From: an uncultured Clostridia bacterium
GTDB taxonomy: Bacteria; Bacillota; Clostridia; Saccharofermentanales; Saccharofermentanaceae
Direction of reading: 5' to 3'
Assembly (NCBI GenBank): GCA_946407705.1
Contig: CAMJPC010000012.1
Location: forward strand, 1 to 64,000
DNA: 64,000 nt
The position numbers and the translations under genes are program-made. Below the pieces are notes generated by a model, which saw nothing but the letters and a program-made list of their open reading frames with translations, was not told the DNA's origin and ran no database searches. This document shows, in pieces, positions 17,176 through 26,015 of the stretch. Within the stretch, counting starts at the first letter, position 1, and each line of letters starts with the position of its first letter.

Positions 17176-18069
17176 TTAACCATGCTTTAAATGGTCTTTA
17201 AGGCTGTTGATCTTATCATCCTGCTTTTTGATCTCTCTATCAAAGTCCTTATTGCTTTTTCCATAAAATGATTTTGATGTATTCTCGTTACCACCTGCAA
17301 ACGCTCTTTGATTCCGGAGCTTTTCACGTTCCTTTTTCGCGTATTCGAGTTCTCTGAGGTCATCGTTCCGCTTGTTTCTGTCTGCTGAACTGCCGGAACT
17401 GCTCTTGCGGGAACTTGAAGAGCTGCTGGGGCTTGAAAACAGATTGCCGATAACCGATACGATGAATGCGAACACACCGATTGCGATCAAGCTGATAATG
17501 ACGGTGGCAATAATACTGAGTACTTTTGAAACGCCTGCATGCGATTCCATAAACTTAATTATGAATATTGACAAGCCGATAAATGCTGCAGGAGCAACAA
17601 CAACTAATAAGAAAACCTTTATTGCTGTTCCTGAAGATCCTGTGGCTGTACCGTCTTCATCCTCATGCTGCTTCGAAATAATGAGCCTTATTACAGAAAG
17701 GAGGATCATGACGCCGAAAATAATCATGAAAGTCTTCTGAAACTGGCCATTTATTTTGCCGATCCCCTTAGTGTTAAACATTCTCAATGCAACTAAAAAA
17801 TGAGAAGCATATAAGATTATTCGGAATACAGCTGCGGAAGCAGATGTTTTCGCCTTTCCGTTTGCGATCAGGCGGATGCCCTGGATTATGCTTCCCAGAT
17901 TGCCGACGGAAGCCGCTATGGCATAAGCCAATAACAGGACTAATGACAGTAAAGTATTTCCGAAAACATAGAGCAGGTTTTGCAGATTGCCGATTACGAA
18001 AATGACCGGCAGGATTATCGAAGCCACAACGTTTAATATGTTAGTTGTTTTCAAAAAGCCGTTATTCAT
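17176..18069 (-). CDS. Polytopic membrane protein with C-terminal coiled coil
   Basis: 297 aa. About six hydrophobic segments fill residues 10-215. A serine-rich linker (SSPSSSSSSRKSSSGSS) then leads to a charged cytoplasmic coiled coil ending in KKQDDKINSLKDHLKHG. AAGAAGAGG precedes the chosen ATG; an upstream start at 18117 overlaps the neighbouring gene. No family is recognised. It lies 13 nt downstream of the small gene at 18083-18397, so the two form an operon. Confidence 0.75.
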   Translation of the reverse strand: MNNGFLKTTNILNVVASIILPVIFVIGNLQNLLYVFGNTLLSLVLLLAYAIAASVGNLGSIIQGIRLIANGKAKTSASAAVFRIILYASHFLVALRMFNTKGIGKINGQFQKTFMIIFGVMILLSVIRLIISKQHEDEDGTATGSSGTAIKVFLLVVVAPAAFIGLSIFIIKFMESHAGVSKVLSIIATVIISLIAIGVFAFIVSVIGNLFSSPSSSSSSRKSSSGSSADRNKRNDDLRELEYAKKEREKLRNQRAFAGGNENTSKSFYGKSNKDFDREIKKQDDKINSLKDHLKHG

Positions 18070-18082
18070 GTCGGGCCTCTTC

Positions 18083-18397
18083 TTATCTGACCCAATCAGG
18101 AAGATCGCACTTGCCAAGGAACATTGCTCTTAACTCATTTCGCGCTGCCGCTTGTTCGGGAGTCAATAATCCGGCTTCAGCCTTGCAATTGTATTCCGTG
18201 CGCCTGATGTCCGCACGTACTGCAGCAAGCCAGCTTTCATCCAGTTCGCCGAAAATGCGTCTGGTCTCACACTCAAGATGTTCTTCGTTGAGATATGCGA
18301 TCAATCCCTGCATACCGGTTACGTTCTCATACCTGGCGCGAAGCTCGCTGATATATTCCAAGGTCTCATCATATGCCGCCATTATCTTTTCGTTCAT
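18083..18397 (-). CDS. Small soluble helical protein
   Basis: 104 aa, fully helical prediction, acidic, with motif ESWLAAVRADIRRTEYNCKAEAGLL. GGGAGGGA lies before this ATG, which is preferred over an upstream in-frame ATG. It is first in a two-gene unit with the polytopic membrane protein and may be its partner. The family is unknown. Confidence 0.68.
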   Translation of the reverse strand: MNEKIMAAYDETLEYISELRARYENVTGMQGLIAYLNEEHLECETRRIFGELDESWLAAVRADIRRTEYNCKAEAGLLTPEQAAARNELRAMFLGKCDLPDWVR

Positions 18398-18523
18398 CGC
18401 CGTTCCCTCCCTGACTTTCATAATCCTAACATTTTTGATGTGCCTTTGTGAATGGCGAAAACAAAAAGGTTTATAATGACCTCATAAGGGGTGTATCTGA
18501 TCTGTTGTTACGGAGGGGTGTTT

Positions 18524-19381
18524 ATGAAAAAGTTTCTGAAATCAACTTGCATTATCCTGGCTCTTTCAGTGATGATGGGGCTATTTACGGCTTGTCCGAA
18601 CAGCATCAAAAAAGATGAGACATCAGATGATACCAAGTCTCAGACAGATGACCGCGGGGATGAAACTACAAGCGAGACTGAGACAACTGCTGCAGTGACC
18701 GTCAGTGAGCCTGACCAGTCAGATGATACTGATGAGACCGGTCCGGAAGAAACTTCCTCCACGGATGCGTCAGCAGCCGGAACTACTGCAAAGCCTGCGG
18801 CAAAGACTTACGGAAAGACCACGGTTACCGTAGCTTACAAGAAGGATTACGGTAAGAACCAATTTGGATACAAGGCCAAAGTCAGGGTCCCCAAGGTAAC
18901 GATCGCCGGCGTCAACACCAAGCAGGTCAATCAGGAGATCCTCACTTACTGCAAAGCAAAATCCGGCAAGGAATGCAGCTGTTCCTACAGTTACTACATC
19001 GGAAAGAACTATGTCTCCATACTCATTAAGCTTCAGGAAGAACACGACATGAGCCCTGCCGCGTACTTTGCCGTATATAACATTTCCAGATCATCCGGCA
19101 AAAAACTCACGAAAAAGCAGATGCTCAAGATCCTCGGTCTGTCGAACAAGAAGTTCAATTCGAGAGTTAAAAAAGCCATTACGAAAATGTTCAAGAAATC
19201 ATACGGTTATTCATCCAAAGCACCGTCATACATAAAGAAGACATATAAAGATGCTGTCAAAGCGAAGACGATAAAGAGAGCTGTTCCTTATGTCAATTCA
19301 AAAGGAAAGGTCAGCTACATGATCAGGCTTCTGCCTTGTCCGGGCGGTGCGGGCGAATACGATGAAGCCGGTACCTGCTGA
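18524..19381 (+). CDS. Lipoprotein with DUF3298-like domain
   Basis: 285 aa. Lipobox FTAC at about residues 20-23, then a long Asp/Thr/Glu-rich linker to about residue 95, and a basic C-terminal domain with VPKVTIAGVNTKQVNQEIL and YFAVYNISRSSGKKL. The domain order matches the three lipoproteins at 27.8-31 kb, so it is a distant member of the same family. It is expected on the outer face of the membrane. The start is set by CGGAGGGG before the ATG. A TATAAT at 18472-18477 is a likely -10. Confidence 0.8.
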   Translation: MKKFLKSTCIILALSVMMGLFTACPNSIKKDETSDDTKSQTDDRGDETTSETETTAAVTVSEPDQSDDTDETGPEETSSTDASAAGTTAKPAAKTYGKTTVTVAYKKDYGKNQFGYKAKVRVPKVTIAGVNTKQVNQEILTYCKAKSGKECSCSYSYYIGKNYVSILIKLQEEHDMSPAAYFAVYNISRSSGKKLTKKQMLKILGLSNKKFNSRVKKAITKMFKKSYGYSSKAPSYIKKTYKDAVKAKTIKRAVPYVNSKGKVSYMIRLLPCPGGAGEYDEAGTC

Positions 19382-19395
19382 GCATTTGCCGGGCG

Positions 19396-19875
19396 TCAGG
19401 AAATCTTTTTTCTTGATCTCAATATGAGGTAACTGATCACCGGAGCGATGAACATCGCGAGGTAGACGAGCGTGATCCATGGCTGGTATTCAACATAGAA
19501 CTGCTTGAGAGTAAGGCTCCAGGGGTGCTTGATGAGGACCCAGCCCACAAGGTCGATCAGGATGCTGATGCCTGCCCAGAGGGCGCCTGTAAGCATTGCC
19601 TTCCTGAGCGTTATGTCTTTTACCTTTCTTAAGTAAAGCAGGCCGAAGACCGTAAACAGGATAATGTTATAGAGAGGATGCCAGGGTTTGGTGGCCTCAT
19701 AGCCCTGTCCGAGACCGGGACCTTCCGCCATGCTCTTCATGCCGAGGACGAGGATGTTGAAGATCGTGTGGCCGATACCCACCCAGGTGACTGCCACGTA
19801 GCAGATCCAATACCAAAGAAGTGACATGCCGGTATCTTTTCGTGTTCCGAATACCCTTAACCTGTTATTGCTCAT
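19396..19875 (-). CDS. Four-helix membrane protein of unknown function
   Basis: 159 aa with about four transmembrane helices (near residues 20-45, 67-83, 95-117 and 128-150). AAGGAGAC precedes the ATG. No known motif stands out. It is monocistronic and convergent with the lipoprotein gene at 18524. Confidence 0.7.
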   Translation of the reverse strand: MSNNRLRVFGTRKDTGMSLLWYWICYVAVTWVGIGHTIFNILVLGMKSMAEGPGLGQGYEATKPWHPLYNIILFTVFGLLYLRKVKDITLRKAMLTGALWAGISILIDLVGWVLIKHPWSLTLKQFYVEYQPWITLVYLAMFIAPVISYLILRSRKKIS

Positions 19876-19973
19876 TTTTGTCTCCTTGTCAGATTGCTTG
19901 GTTTATGCCTTCATTCTAAAAACCCGGAGGCGAAAATGATTTAGATAAGACTTATATAGTTCTTAAATCTGTC

Positions 19974-20579
19974 TTAAGTCCAGCAGTTGAGGGACGGATC
20001 AGAATCGTTGAATTCGGTCTTCTGTTCGAGAAGGAACTTTATGTCGTCATCACCGAAAAGCCTGAAGTGGTTGAGATCCACACCCACGTTGAAGCCGTAG
20101 GGGCGGAAAATGCCGCCTGCCCTGTGGGTGTGTCCGTAAAGATTAAGGCAGGTTCTGTCGTGGTCGATCGGATCGTGCGTCAGGAAGAAGCGACGGCCCA
20201 GAATGGTCAGGTATGTGTTTTCCATGACGTCCCTGAACTTGAAAGAAGGTTCCGAGAGGCAGTATTCGCGGAACTTTTCGAAGCTACCGCCAAAGTGATC
20301 CCTGATGACGCGGTTTTCCTGCGTCCCTGTGAGAAGGATCACCTGCGCCTTGATCTTTGAAGACACGGCAAGGCCGCTCACGTAATCTTTCTCGTGACTG
20401 TTGTAATTGCAGAAATCGCCTATGGCGTAGATGATGTCGTCTTCGGAGGTCTGGCTGTTCCAGATCCTGATCTGGTCTTCCGTGTATTCGCTGATGTCTT
20501 TGTAGGGACGGTTCTCTCTGATTATTATCTCGTTTGAGTCAGCTCCGAAATGGGAGTCTGCCATGTACCAATTGCTCAT
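19974..20579 (-). CDS. Calcineurin-like metallophosphoesterase with altered GNHD motif
   Basis: 201 aa. Metal-binding motifs appear in order: DSHFG (D-x-H) at about residue 8, GDF at about 53, a histidine in LTHDP, and GHTHRAGG near 150. The usual GNH(D/E) motif is GTQEN here, so the Asn and His that bind metal and phosphate are replaced. Either catalysis is changed or the motif is used differently. It resembles YfcE/ligase-associated small phosphoesterases. It lies 2 nt after the zinc-ribbon gene and is surely co-transcribed with it. Confidence 0.82.
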   Translation of the reverse strand: MSNWYMADSHFGADSNEIIIRENRPYKDISEYTEDQIRIWNSQTSEDDIIYAIGDFCNYNSHEKDYVSGLAVSSKIKAQVILLTGTQENRVIRDHFGGSFEKFREYCLSEPSFKFRDVMENTYLTILGRRFFLTHDPIDHDRTCLNLYGHTHRAGGIFRPYGFNVGVDLNHFRLFGDDDIKFLLEQKTEFNDSDPSLNCWT

Positions 20580-20581
20580 TT

Positions 20582-21946
20582 TTATAACTCCGGATTGCTG
20601 TATAATTCCGAATTCTCGAACTCTATCTTCGCTCTCGAATCGTAGTACTCCTCGGCCGGCGGCCTGGGACCGACCTCCATGTTCGTCTCATTGCAGAGGT
20701 TCAAGTAAGACTGGTGCCTCCTGGCTGCGAGCTTGGATACCGGCCTTGTGAGGAACTCGGCTATCGGCTCGATCTTGGCTCCGAGATTGGACTTATGATG
20801 GTATCCGATGAATACCATCATTCCGATGGGTGAAGCGAGGCAGACGAGTGCCAGGATCAGCACGAGACCTGCGCTTGATGTGATGAAGGTCGCTCCGAGC
20901 CAGTAGAGCGCTGCCAGTAACGCACCGAAGATCGCGACACACATCAGTATGAGAAGCGCATCGACGATCCTGTGGCGGATGAGCCTTGCTTTGCGCTTTA
21001 CCTCGTCAACGGGCAGATAGCCGTCGGTCTTGCCGGTCTGGCCGTTTACCGCGCACATGTAATGCCGGTTCCCGTATTTGTAGTTCAGGAACCAAACGGG
21101 GTAGAGTGCGTATGTATGTTCGAGTTCGTAGGGCCTTACGGCGCATGCGCCGAAATGGACGGACTCATAGCCGCTGAAGGACATGGAAGCGGTCTCGCGT
21201 CCGTAGTGCTTCATTCTGGCGAGAATGCGGTCTGCGAGGTTGTCTGTCGTGAGATTGAACTTCTGGGCATAGAAACCCTGAAGGTAAGAAGACGCAAACG
21301 GGATCCTCCGACTGATGTCGAAAGGCTCGATCGCCTCCATGAGACCGTCGCTGATCTCAAGCGAGCCGTCGAAAGGAACGTTGTCGTACTTGACATCGAA
21401 GTCAGACATCAGGGAGTACTTGTCCTTGTAAACGGCCCTTTTCTTGAGGCCTTCGCCTCTGGTGCTTACCTTGCACCTGGAACTCATTATCCAGAACGGG
21501 ACATAGATGCCCTGGACGCTCTCGATATTGCTCTTGCTGAAATAATCCTTGGGAACGTATTTTTTTGATCTTGCGAACTCAACGAACTTCGTCTCGGCTT
21601 CCTGCCTGGATACCTCGAAAGGAATGATGTAATCAGGTCTGAACTGCTTTGAAAGCCTTCTCGTGATTATCGCCGGAGAACCGCAGAAGGTGCAGGTCGT
21701 CGCGGACGTGTTCTTGTCGGTGATGAGGACCGCGCCGCAGCTGTCGCAGACAAGCTCGCACTTGTCTTCTTCTGATTCGCCTGCGTCGCCCGTGTCTATC
21801 TCCGGGATCTGGAGAAGGAGCTCGATCTTCTCGGGGCTGTAGGTGTTACCGCAGAAATCACAGCAGAGAAGTTGTTGTTCGGGGTCGAAGATCAGCTTTC
21901 CGCCGCACCCCGGACACTTGGTGTCTTTTGATGAATAATCCGCCAT
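20582..21946 (-). CDS. Double zinc-ribbon membrane-anchored protein (paralogue 2)
   Basis: 454 aa. First zinc ribbon CPGCGGKL/CDFCGN (about 11-32), second CDSCGAVL/CTFCGS (about 66-88). The shared core contains PDYIIPFEVSRQEAE, GIYVPFWIMS, GFYAQKF, LYPVWFLNYKYGNRHY and VNGQTGK; two transmembrane helices follow near 335-385. It is closest to the protein at 58391-59839. The function is unknown. GGGGGA lies before this ATG, which is preferred over one 6 codons upstream. Operon with the metallophosphoesterase. Confidence 0.82.
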   Translation of the reverse strand: MADYSSKDTKCPGCGGKLIFDPEQQLLCCDFCGNTYSPEKIELLLQIPEIDTGDAGESEEDKCELVCDSCGAVLITDKNTSATTCTFCGSPAIITRRLSKQFRPDYIIPFEVSRQEAETKFVEFARSKKYVPKDYFSKSNIESVQGIYVPFWIMSSRCKVSTRGEGLKKRAVYKDKYSLMSDFDVKYDNVPFDGSLEISDGLMEAIEPFDISRRIPFASSYLQGFYAQKFNLTTDNLADRILARMKHYGRETASMSFSGYESVHFGACAVRPYELEHTYALYPVWFLNYKYGNRHYMCAVNGQTGKTDGYLPVDEVKRKARLIRHRIVDALLILMCVAIFGALLAALYWLGATFITSSAGLVLILALVCLASPIGMMVFIGYHHKSNLGAKIEPIAEFLTRPVSKLAARRHQSYLNLCNETNMEVGPRPPAEEYYDSRAKIEFENSELYSNPEL

Positions 21947-22056
21947 ATCTATTCCCCCATCCATTTTTAGAATAACTTATAAAACTGAATAGTCAATTGA
22001 TTTGGATTTAAAATCTGCTAATGTTAGTGGTAGAGAAATGAATGGGGGATATTGGT

Positions 22057-23088
22057 ATGAAGATAGCTTTTTTCGATGCCAAAGACTACGACAAAAACTC
22101 GTTTATCAGGGCCAATGAGGGCGGGAGATTCGACATATCTTTCTATGAGACCCGCCTCACGAAAGACACCTGCCGCCTGGCTGAAGGCTGCGACGCGGTG
22201 TGTGTCTTCGTAAACGACGACGTGAACCGCGAGGTCATCGACGAGCTCGTGAAGATGAACATCAGGCTCATCGCGCTTAGGTGCGCGGGATATAACAACG
22301 TGGACATCGAATATGCGTACGGCAAGATCCACGTCGTCCGCGTTCCCGCATATTCTCCTTATGCGGTCGCGGAGCATGCGATGGCGCTGCTCTTGACGTC
22401 GATCAGAAGGATCCACAAAGCGTATATCAGGACAAAGGATTTCAATTTCAGCTTAAACGGCCTTACCGGTTTTGACCTTCACGGCAAGACCGTGGGCGTT
22501 GTCGGAACAGGTAAGATCGGCAGGATATTCATCGATATCTGCAGGGGCTTCGGGATGAACGTCATCGCGTACGACAAGTTCCCCGCGAAAGACAGCGGAA
22601 TCGAGTACGTGACGCTCGACGAGCTCTGGGCAAGGAGTGACATAATCTCCTTCCACTGTCCGCTCACTGACGAGAACAGGCACATGGTAAGCGCTGAGAC
22701 GATCGCAAAGATGAAGAAGGGTGTCGTGCTCATCAACACATCCAGAGGCGCCCTGATCGACGCTGAGGCGCTTGTTGAGGGTATCAAGGCACGTCAGGTC
22801 GGCGCGGCCTGCCTCGACGTTTACGAGGAGGAATCGAACGTATTCTTCCACGACTATTCGGGTCACATCGTCGATGATGACATCCTTGCAAGGCTCATAT
22901 CGATGCCGAACGTCATTGTCACCTCGCACCAGGCGTTCCTCACGGAAGAGGCGCTCTCAAACATTGCGGATACAACGCTCGGTAATGTTGACGAGTTTTT
23001 CGCGAACGAATACAGCGCGAACGAAGTCTGCTACAAGTGCCCGCAGCTCAAGGACTGCAAGCAGGATCACGGCAAGAAGTGCTTTTGA
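22057..23088 (+). CDS. ldhA: D-lactate dehydrogenase (D-2-hydroxyacid dehydrogenase)
   Basis: 343 aa, the normal size. Rossmann motif GVVGTGKIG for NAD, substrate arginine in RCAGYNNVD and in INTSRGALID, and the catalytic Glu/His pair toward the C-terminus (SHQAFLTEEAL). It should reduce pyruvate to D-lactate in fermentation. The C-terminus carries an added tail with four cysteines (C325, C328, C334, C342; CYKCPQLKDCKQ onward) not expected in classical enzymes. GGGGGATA precedes the ATG. It is divergent from the zinc-ribbon gene, sharing an intergenic region of 110 bp. Confidence 0.88.
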   Translation: MKIAFFDAKDYDKNSFIRANEGGRFDISFYETRLTKDTCRLAEGCDAVCVFVNDDVNREVIDELVKMNIRLIALRCAGYNNVDIEYAYGKIHVVRVPAYSPYAVAEHAMALLLTSIRRIHKAYIRTKDFNFSLNGLTGFDLHGKTVGVVGTGKIGRIFIDICRGFGMNVIAYDKFPAKDSGIEYVTLDELWARSDIISFHCPLTDENRHMVSAETIAKMKKGVVLINTSRGALIDAEALVEGIKARQVGAACLDVYEEESNVFFHDYSGHIVDDDILARLISMPNVIVTSHQAFLTEEALSNIADTTLGNVDEFFANEYSANEVCYKCPQLKDCKQDHGKKCF

Positions 23089-23215
23089 GGTAACGGAATT
23101 CATCAGCGCGAATAATATTGAGATACCGGTCATCAAAGACTGACTTATCGTTCTAAGCTGCTGTTTATTATATCCAATAACGTAAAACTCCCTTTTATTC
23201 TGAGTTTTGTCGGCA

Positions 23216-23221
23216 TATAAT
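23216..23221 (+). promoter_or_regulatory. Likely -10 of the leucine-rich surface protein
   Basis: TATAAT about 45 nt upstream of the start codon. No convincing -35 at the proper distance; a TTGACA further downstream (around 23231) is too close to the gene. Confidence 0.35.
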
Positions 23222-23266
23222 AAAAAAACTTGACAAATAACTCATGATGAAATAGGGAGGAGAATC

Positions 23267-25183
23267 ATGAAAATGAGGCGCCTGATGGCGGGTCTCGTTG
23301 CAGTTGCAATGACCGTCGGGATGACACCGTCTCTGGTTTTCGCAAGCGGATTCGACTATGAGCCTGAAGAGGCCGGAGTAGTTGAGACTACTGAGACTGA
23401 AGAGACGAAGAAGAAAGAAGAAAAGAAGCCTGAGGAGAAGAAGCCTGCTGAAACTAAGGCTGCAAAGCCGGCTGAGACAGAAAAGAAAGAGCCAGAGGAG
23501 ACGAAGGCAACGAAGCCTGCTGAGACAGAAAAGGCAACAGAGACAACAGAGACTAAAAAGCCCGCAGAAACAGAGAAGGAAACTGAGACTGCCGAGACGA
23601 CTGAAGCTACTGAGGCTGCCAAACCTTCCGAGACCGAAGAGACCAAGGGAACGGCCCCGGCTGACAACAAGGAGACAGCTCCTGCTGAAACAAAGGAAGC
23701 TGAGCCTTCCGCGTCTGAAGACAAGGAACCTGTTGAGTCTTCTGAAGAATCCACTGAAGCAACCGAGCCTGGGGAATCAGCTGAAGGCGAGCTTTCTTCC
23801 GATCCTGTTGCCAATGCCGAAAAGAACGGTACGGCTTGGGGAAACCTGAAGTGGGATTTAAACACAACAACCGGAGTTCTCGCAATTGCAGGCAAAGGCA
23901 ACATGCCTGTAATTTCCGCATACGATGGAGCCCCTTGGTATAACATTAGTTCTAACGTAAAAAAGATCGTTATAGGCAAGGGTGTAACTTCGATCTCTGA
24001 TTACGCTTTCTATTTTTGCCAAAATGCTGCCAGCGTCACGATTCCTGCCGGCGTGAGATCAATTGGTCAGCAAGCCTTTTATTATTGTCAAAGCCTTTTA
24101 GGTGTTGCACTTCCGGCGAGCGTCAGAACGGTCGGTGAGTATGCATTTGCATATTGTTTAGACATGAAGGTTCTTAAGCTCAACAAGGGATTACAAACCA
24201 TAGGTGATAATGCGTTTCGCAATTGCCAGAGCCTTCCCGGCATAACGATTCCCAATACCGTTACATCGATTGGCCAGTATAGTTTCTACAATTGCTCTAG
24301 TGCCAAAACTCTTAAGATCGGAACCGGATTAAAGAGACTCTCATATAGCTGTTTCCAAAATATGTCTGCCCTCACAAGTGTAACCATTCCCGGCAACATA
24401 AATGAAATCGGAGGCTATGCATTCCAAGACTGCTACAATCTTACGACCGTTAAGTTAAGTAACGGTTTGAAGGTGATAGGTTATGATGCGTTTATGGGAT
24501 GCAGCGCCCTTAAGAGCATAACGATTCCCGCCAGCGTTACGAAAATTGATGAGTGGGCTTTCGAACAATGCTATGACCTTGCGAGCGTAACCTTTGTTCA
24601 GGGTTCATTAAAGACAATCGGTGAATACGCCTTTTATCACTGCAAAAGTCTTGTAAACATATCAATCCCTTATGGTGTGACAGAGATTGGTCCTAAGGCA
24701 TTTGAATATTGCGAATCGCTTGAGACCGTTACGATCCCAAGCACGGTAACCATGGTAGGCAATGAGCTCTTTGAGAATTGTTTTAATCTGAAGGAGATCA
24801 ATGCTCCCGGTGAGTTGTTTACCAATTTCCCCGATGCTTTTGATGATGCTCCGAGTACTGTAACAAAGAACAGTCTTCTGGATAACAACGCAACCGTCAA
24901 GGGCAAGACCGCAAAGGTCAAGTACAAGAAGGTCAAGAAAAAGAACCAGACTATAGCTGCTTCCAAGCTGTTTACTATCTCCCCCAAACAGGGTGCGATC
25001 TATTCAAAGGCATCCGGCAATAAGAAGATCGTCATCAACAGACGTACCGGTGTCGTAACCGTTAAGAAGAAGCTCAAGAAGGGCACCTACAAGGTTAAGG
25101 TAAAGGTACTTCCTATTGGTAATGCTACTTATAAGGCAGCAACGGCACCCAAGGTAGTCATCATAAAGATCAAGGTCAAGTAA
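23267..25183 (+). CDS. BspA-type leucine-rich-repeat surface protein
   Basis: 638 aa. Sec signal peptide (cleavage near 27, VFASGF), a long Glu/Thr/Lys/Pro-rich stalk (about 30-180), then about twelve LRR_5 units of 22-23 residues (pattern ITIPxSVTxIxxxAFxxC) from about 225 to 520. The last 95 residues (from about 543) form a lysine-rich Ig-like module (KTAKVK, KKNQ, SGNKKIVINRRTGVV, KGTYKVKVKV) that is also found at the end of the surface protein at 56262. No LPXTG is present. It is probably an adhesin. AGGGAGGAG precedes the ATG; a perfect terminator follows. Confidence 0.9.
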   Translation: MKMRRLMAGLVAVAMTVGMTPSLVFASGFDYEPEEAGVVETTETEETKKKEEKKPEEKKPAETKAAKPAETEKKEPEETKATKPAETEKATETTETKKPAETEKETETAETTEATEAAKPSETEETKGTAPADNKETAPAETKEAEPSASEDKEPVESSEESTEATEPGESAEGELSSDPVANAEKNGTAWGNLKWDLNTTTGVLAIAGKGNMPVISAYDGAPWYNISSNVKKIVIGKGVTSISDYAFYFCQNAASVTIPAGVRSIGQQAFYYCQSLLGVALPASVRTVGEYAFAYCLDMKVLKLNKGLQTIGDNAFRNCQSLPGITIPNTVTSIGQYSFYNCSSAKTLKIGTGLKRLSYSCFQNMSALTSVTIPGNINEIGGYAFQDCYNLTTVKLSNGLKVIGYDAFMGCSALKSITIPASVTKIDEWAFEQCYDLASVTFVQGSLKTIGEYAFYHCKSLVNISIPYGVTEIGPKAFEYCESLETVTIPSTVTMVGNELFENCFNLKEINAPGELFTNFPDAFDDAPSTVTKNSLLDNNATVKGKTAKVKYKKVKKKNQTIAASKLFTISPKQGAIYSKASGNKKIVINRRTGVVTVKKKLKKGTYKVKVKVLPIGNATYKAATAPKVVIIKIKVK

Positions 25184-25208
25184 GGCCGAGACTGAATTAA
25201 AAACAAAG

Positions 25209-25245
25209 ACTCCCCGTTACTTAGACTGTAACGGGGAGTTTTCTT
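25209..25245 (+). terminator. Strong intrinsic terminator
   Basis: 12-bp perfect stem (25209-25220 and 25228-25239, ACTCCCCGTTAC arm) followed by TTTTCTT. Confidence 0.92.
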
Positions 25246-25270
25246 ATATAATGGATGTGCACGCAAAAAA

Positions 25271-25312
25271 ACACATAAACCACACACAGACTACACAATA
25301 GTCTACTATCCT
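25271..25312 (+). promoter_or_regulatory. System 2 operator and promoter (regulator gene)
   Basis: ACACA at 25271, 25282 and 25293, each 11 bp apart, then 8 nt after ACACAA (25293-25298) a -10 TATCCT (25307-25312). A 15-bp core CACACAGACTACACA is identical at the two lipoprotein promoters 27739 and 28921. Fits autoregulation by the response regulator that starts at 25333. Confidence 0.68.
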
Positions 25313-25332
25313 CTTTCCAAGGAGGTCATTGA

Positions 25333-26004
25333 ATGGCAAAGATACTGATGGTCGAAGATTCGGCTCAGCTGAGGGAAGCGGTCTCTGATTTTTTCATGAA
25401 CAGAAGCGGCGGCACTCTGACAGTTGAGACGGCAGCAGACGGCGATGAAGGAATGAAAGCCGTTATGGAAAACACATATGACCTGGTCATACTGGACATC
25501 ATGCTGCCGGGCCCTTCGGGTTATCTGATCTGCAAGAAGCTCCGCGAAAAGAGCGACTGCCCGATCGTTTTCCTGACGGCTCTCGGAACTGAAGACAACA
25601 TCCTTCTGGGGTACGAGATGGGCGCGGACGAATACATGGTCAAACCGTTTTCGCTCATGATCCTTTACACCAAGTGCCTGATCCTCATGGACAGGAAGGT
25701 TAAAAAGGAAACGGAAAAGGTGCTGGAATCAGGAAACATCAGGCTTTACCCTTCAAGAATGCAGGTTTTCGTTGGTGACGAAGAGATAGAACTCGCTCCC
25801 AAAGAATACTTCCTCCTCAAGGCTCTGCTCGATAACAAAGGCCACGTTCTCGGCAGGCAGCAGCTGCTCGATCTCGTGTGGGGCATGGATTATTTCGGGA
25901 GTGACAGGGTTGTTGATACCCACGTAAAGAACGTCCGTCATAAGCTCGGTTCTTCAGGAGATCAGATCAAGACTATCAGAGGCGGAGGTTATAAAGCCGT
26001 CTGA
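25333..26004 (+). CDS. OmpR/PhoB-family response regulator (system 2)
   Basis: 223 aa. Receiver domain with E8-D9, phosphoacceptor D55 in ILDIMLPGPSGY, T in FLTA and K in VKPF. Winged-helix effector domain about 130-222 (APKEYFLLKALLDNKG, VDTHVKNVRHKL). AAGGAGG precedes the ATG. The kinase follows after 11 nt. Paralogous to the regulator at 33047. Phased ACACA sites upstream of it and of two lipoprotein genes downstream mark its likely regulon. Confidence 0.95.
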   Translation: MAKILMVEDSAQLREAVSDFFMNRSGGTLTVETAADGDEGMKAVMENTYDLVILDIMLPGPSGYLICKKLREKSDCPIVFLTALGTEDNILLGYEMGADEYMVKPFSLMILYTKCLILMDRKVKKETEKVLESGNIRLYPSRMQVFVGDEEIELAPKEYFLLKALLDNKGHVLGRQQLLDLVWGMDYFGSDRVVDTHVKNVRHKLGSSGDQIKTIRGGGYKAV

Positions 26005-26015
26005 AAGGGGATCTC

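Noticed and set aside
22057..23088. Vancomycin-resistance-type D-lactate dehydrogenase (VanH)
   Set aside because: No VanA/VanX-like ligase or dipeptidase next to it; the general fermentative enzyme is more likely.
23089..23145. Protein-like tail EVTEFISANNIEIPVIKD after the D-lactate dehydrogenase
   Set aside because: No start codon or ribosome site; it may be a decayed fragment or chance. Too short to support a pseudogene call.
23356..23979. Long minus-strand frame of 207 codons opposite the stalk of the LRR protein
   Set aside because: A mirror of the low-complexity Glu/Thr/Lys codons on the plus strand; no ribosome site.
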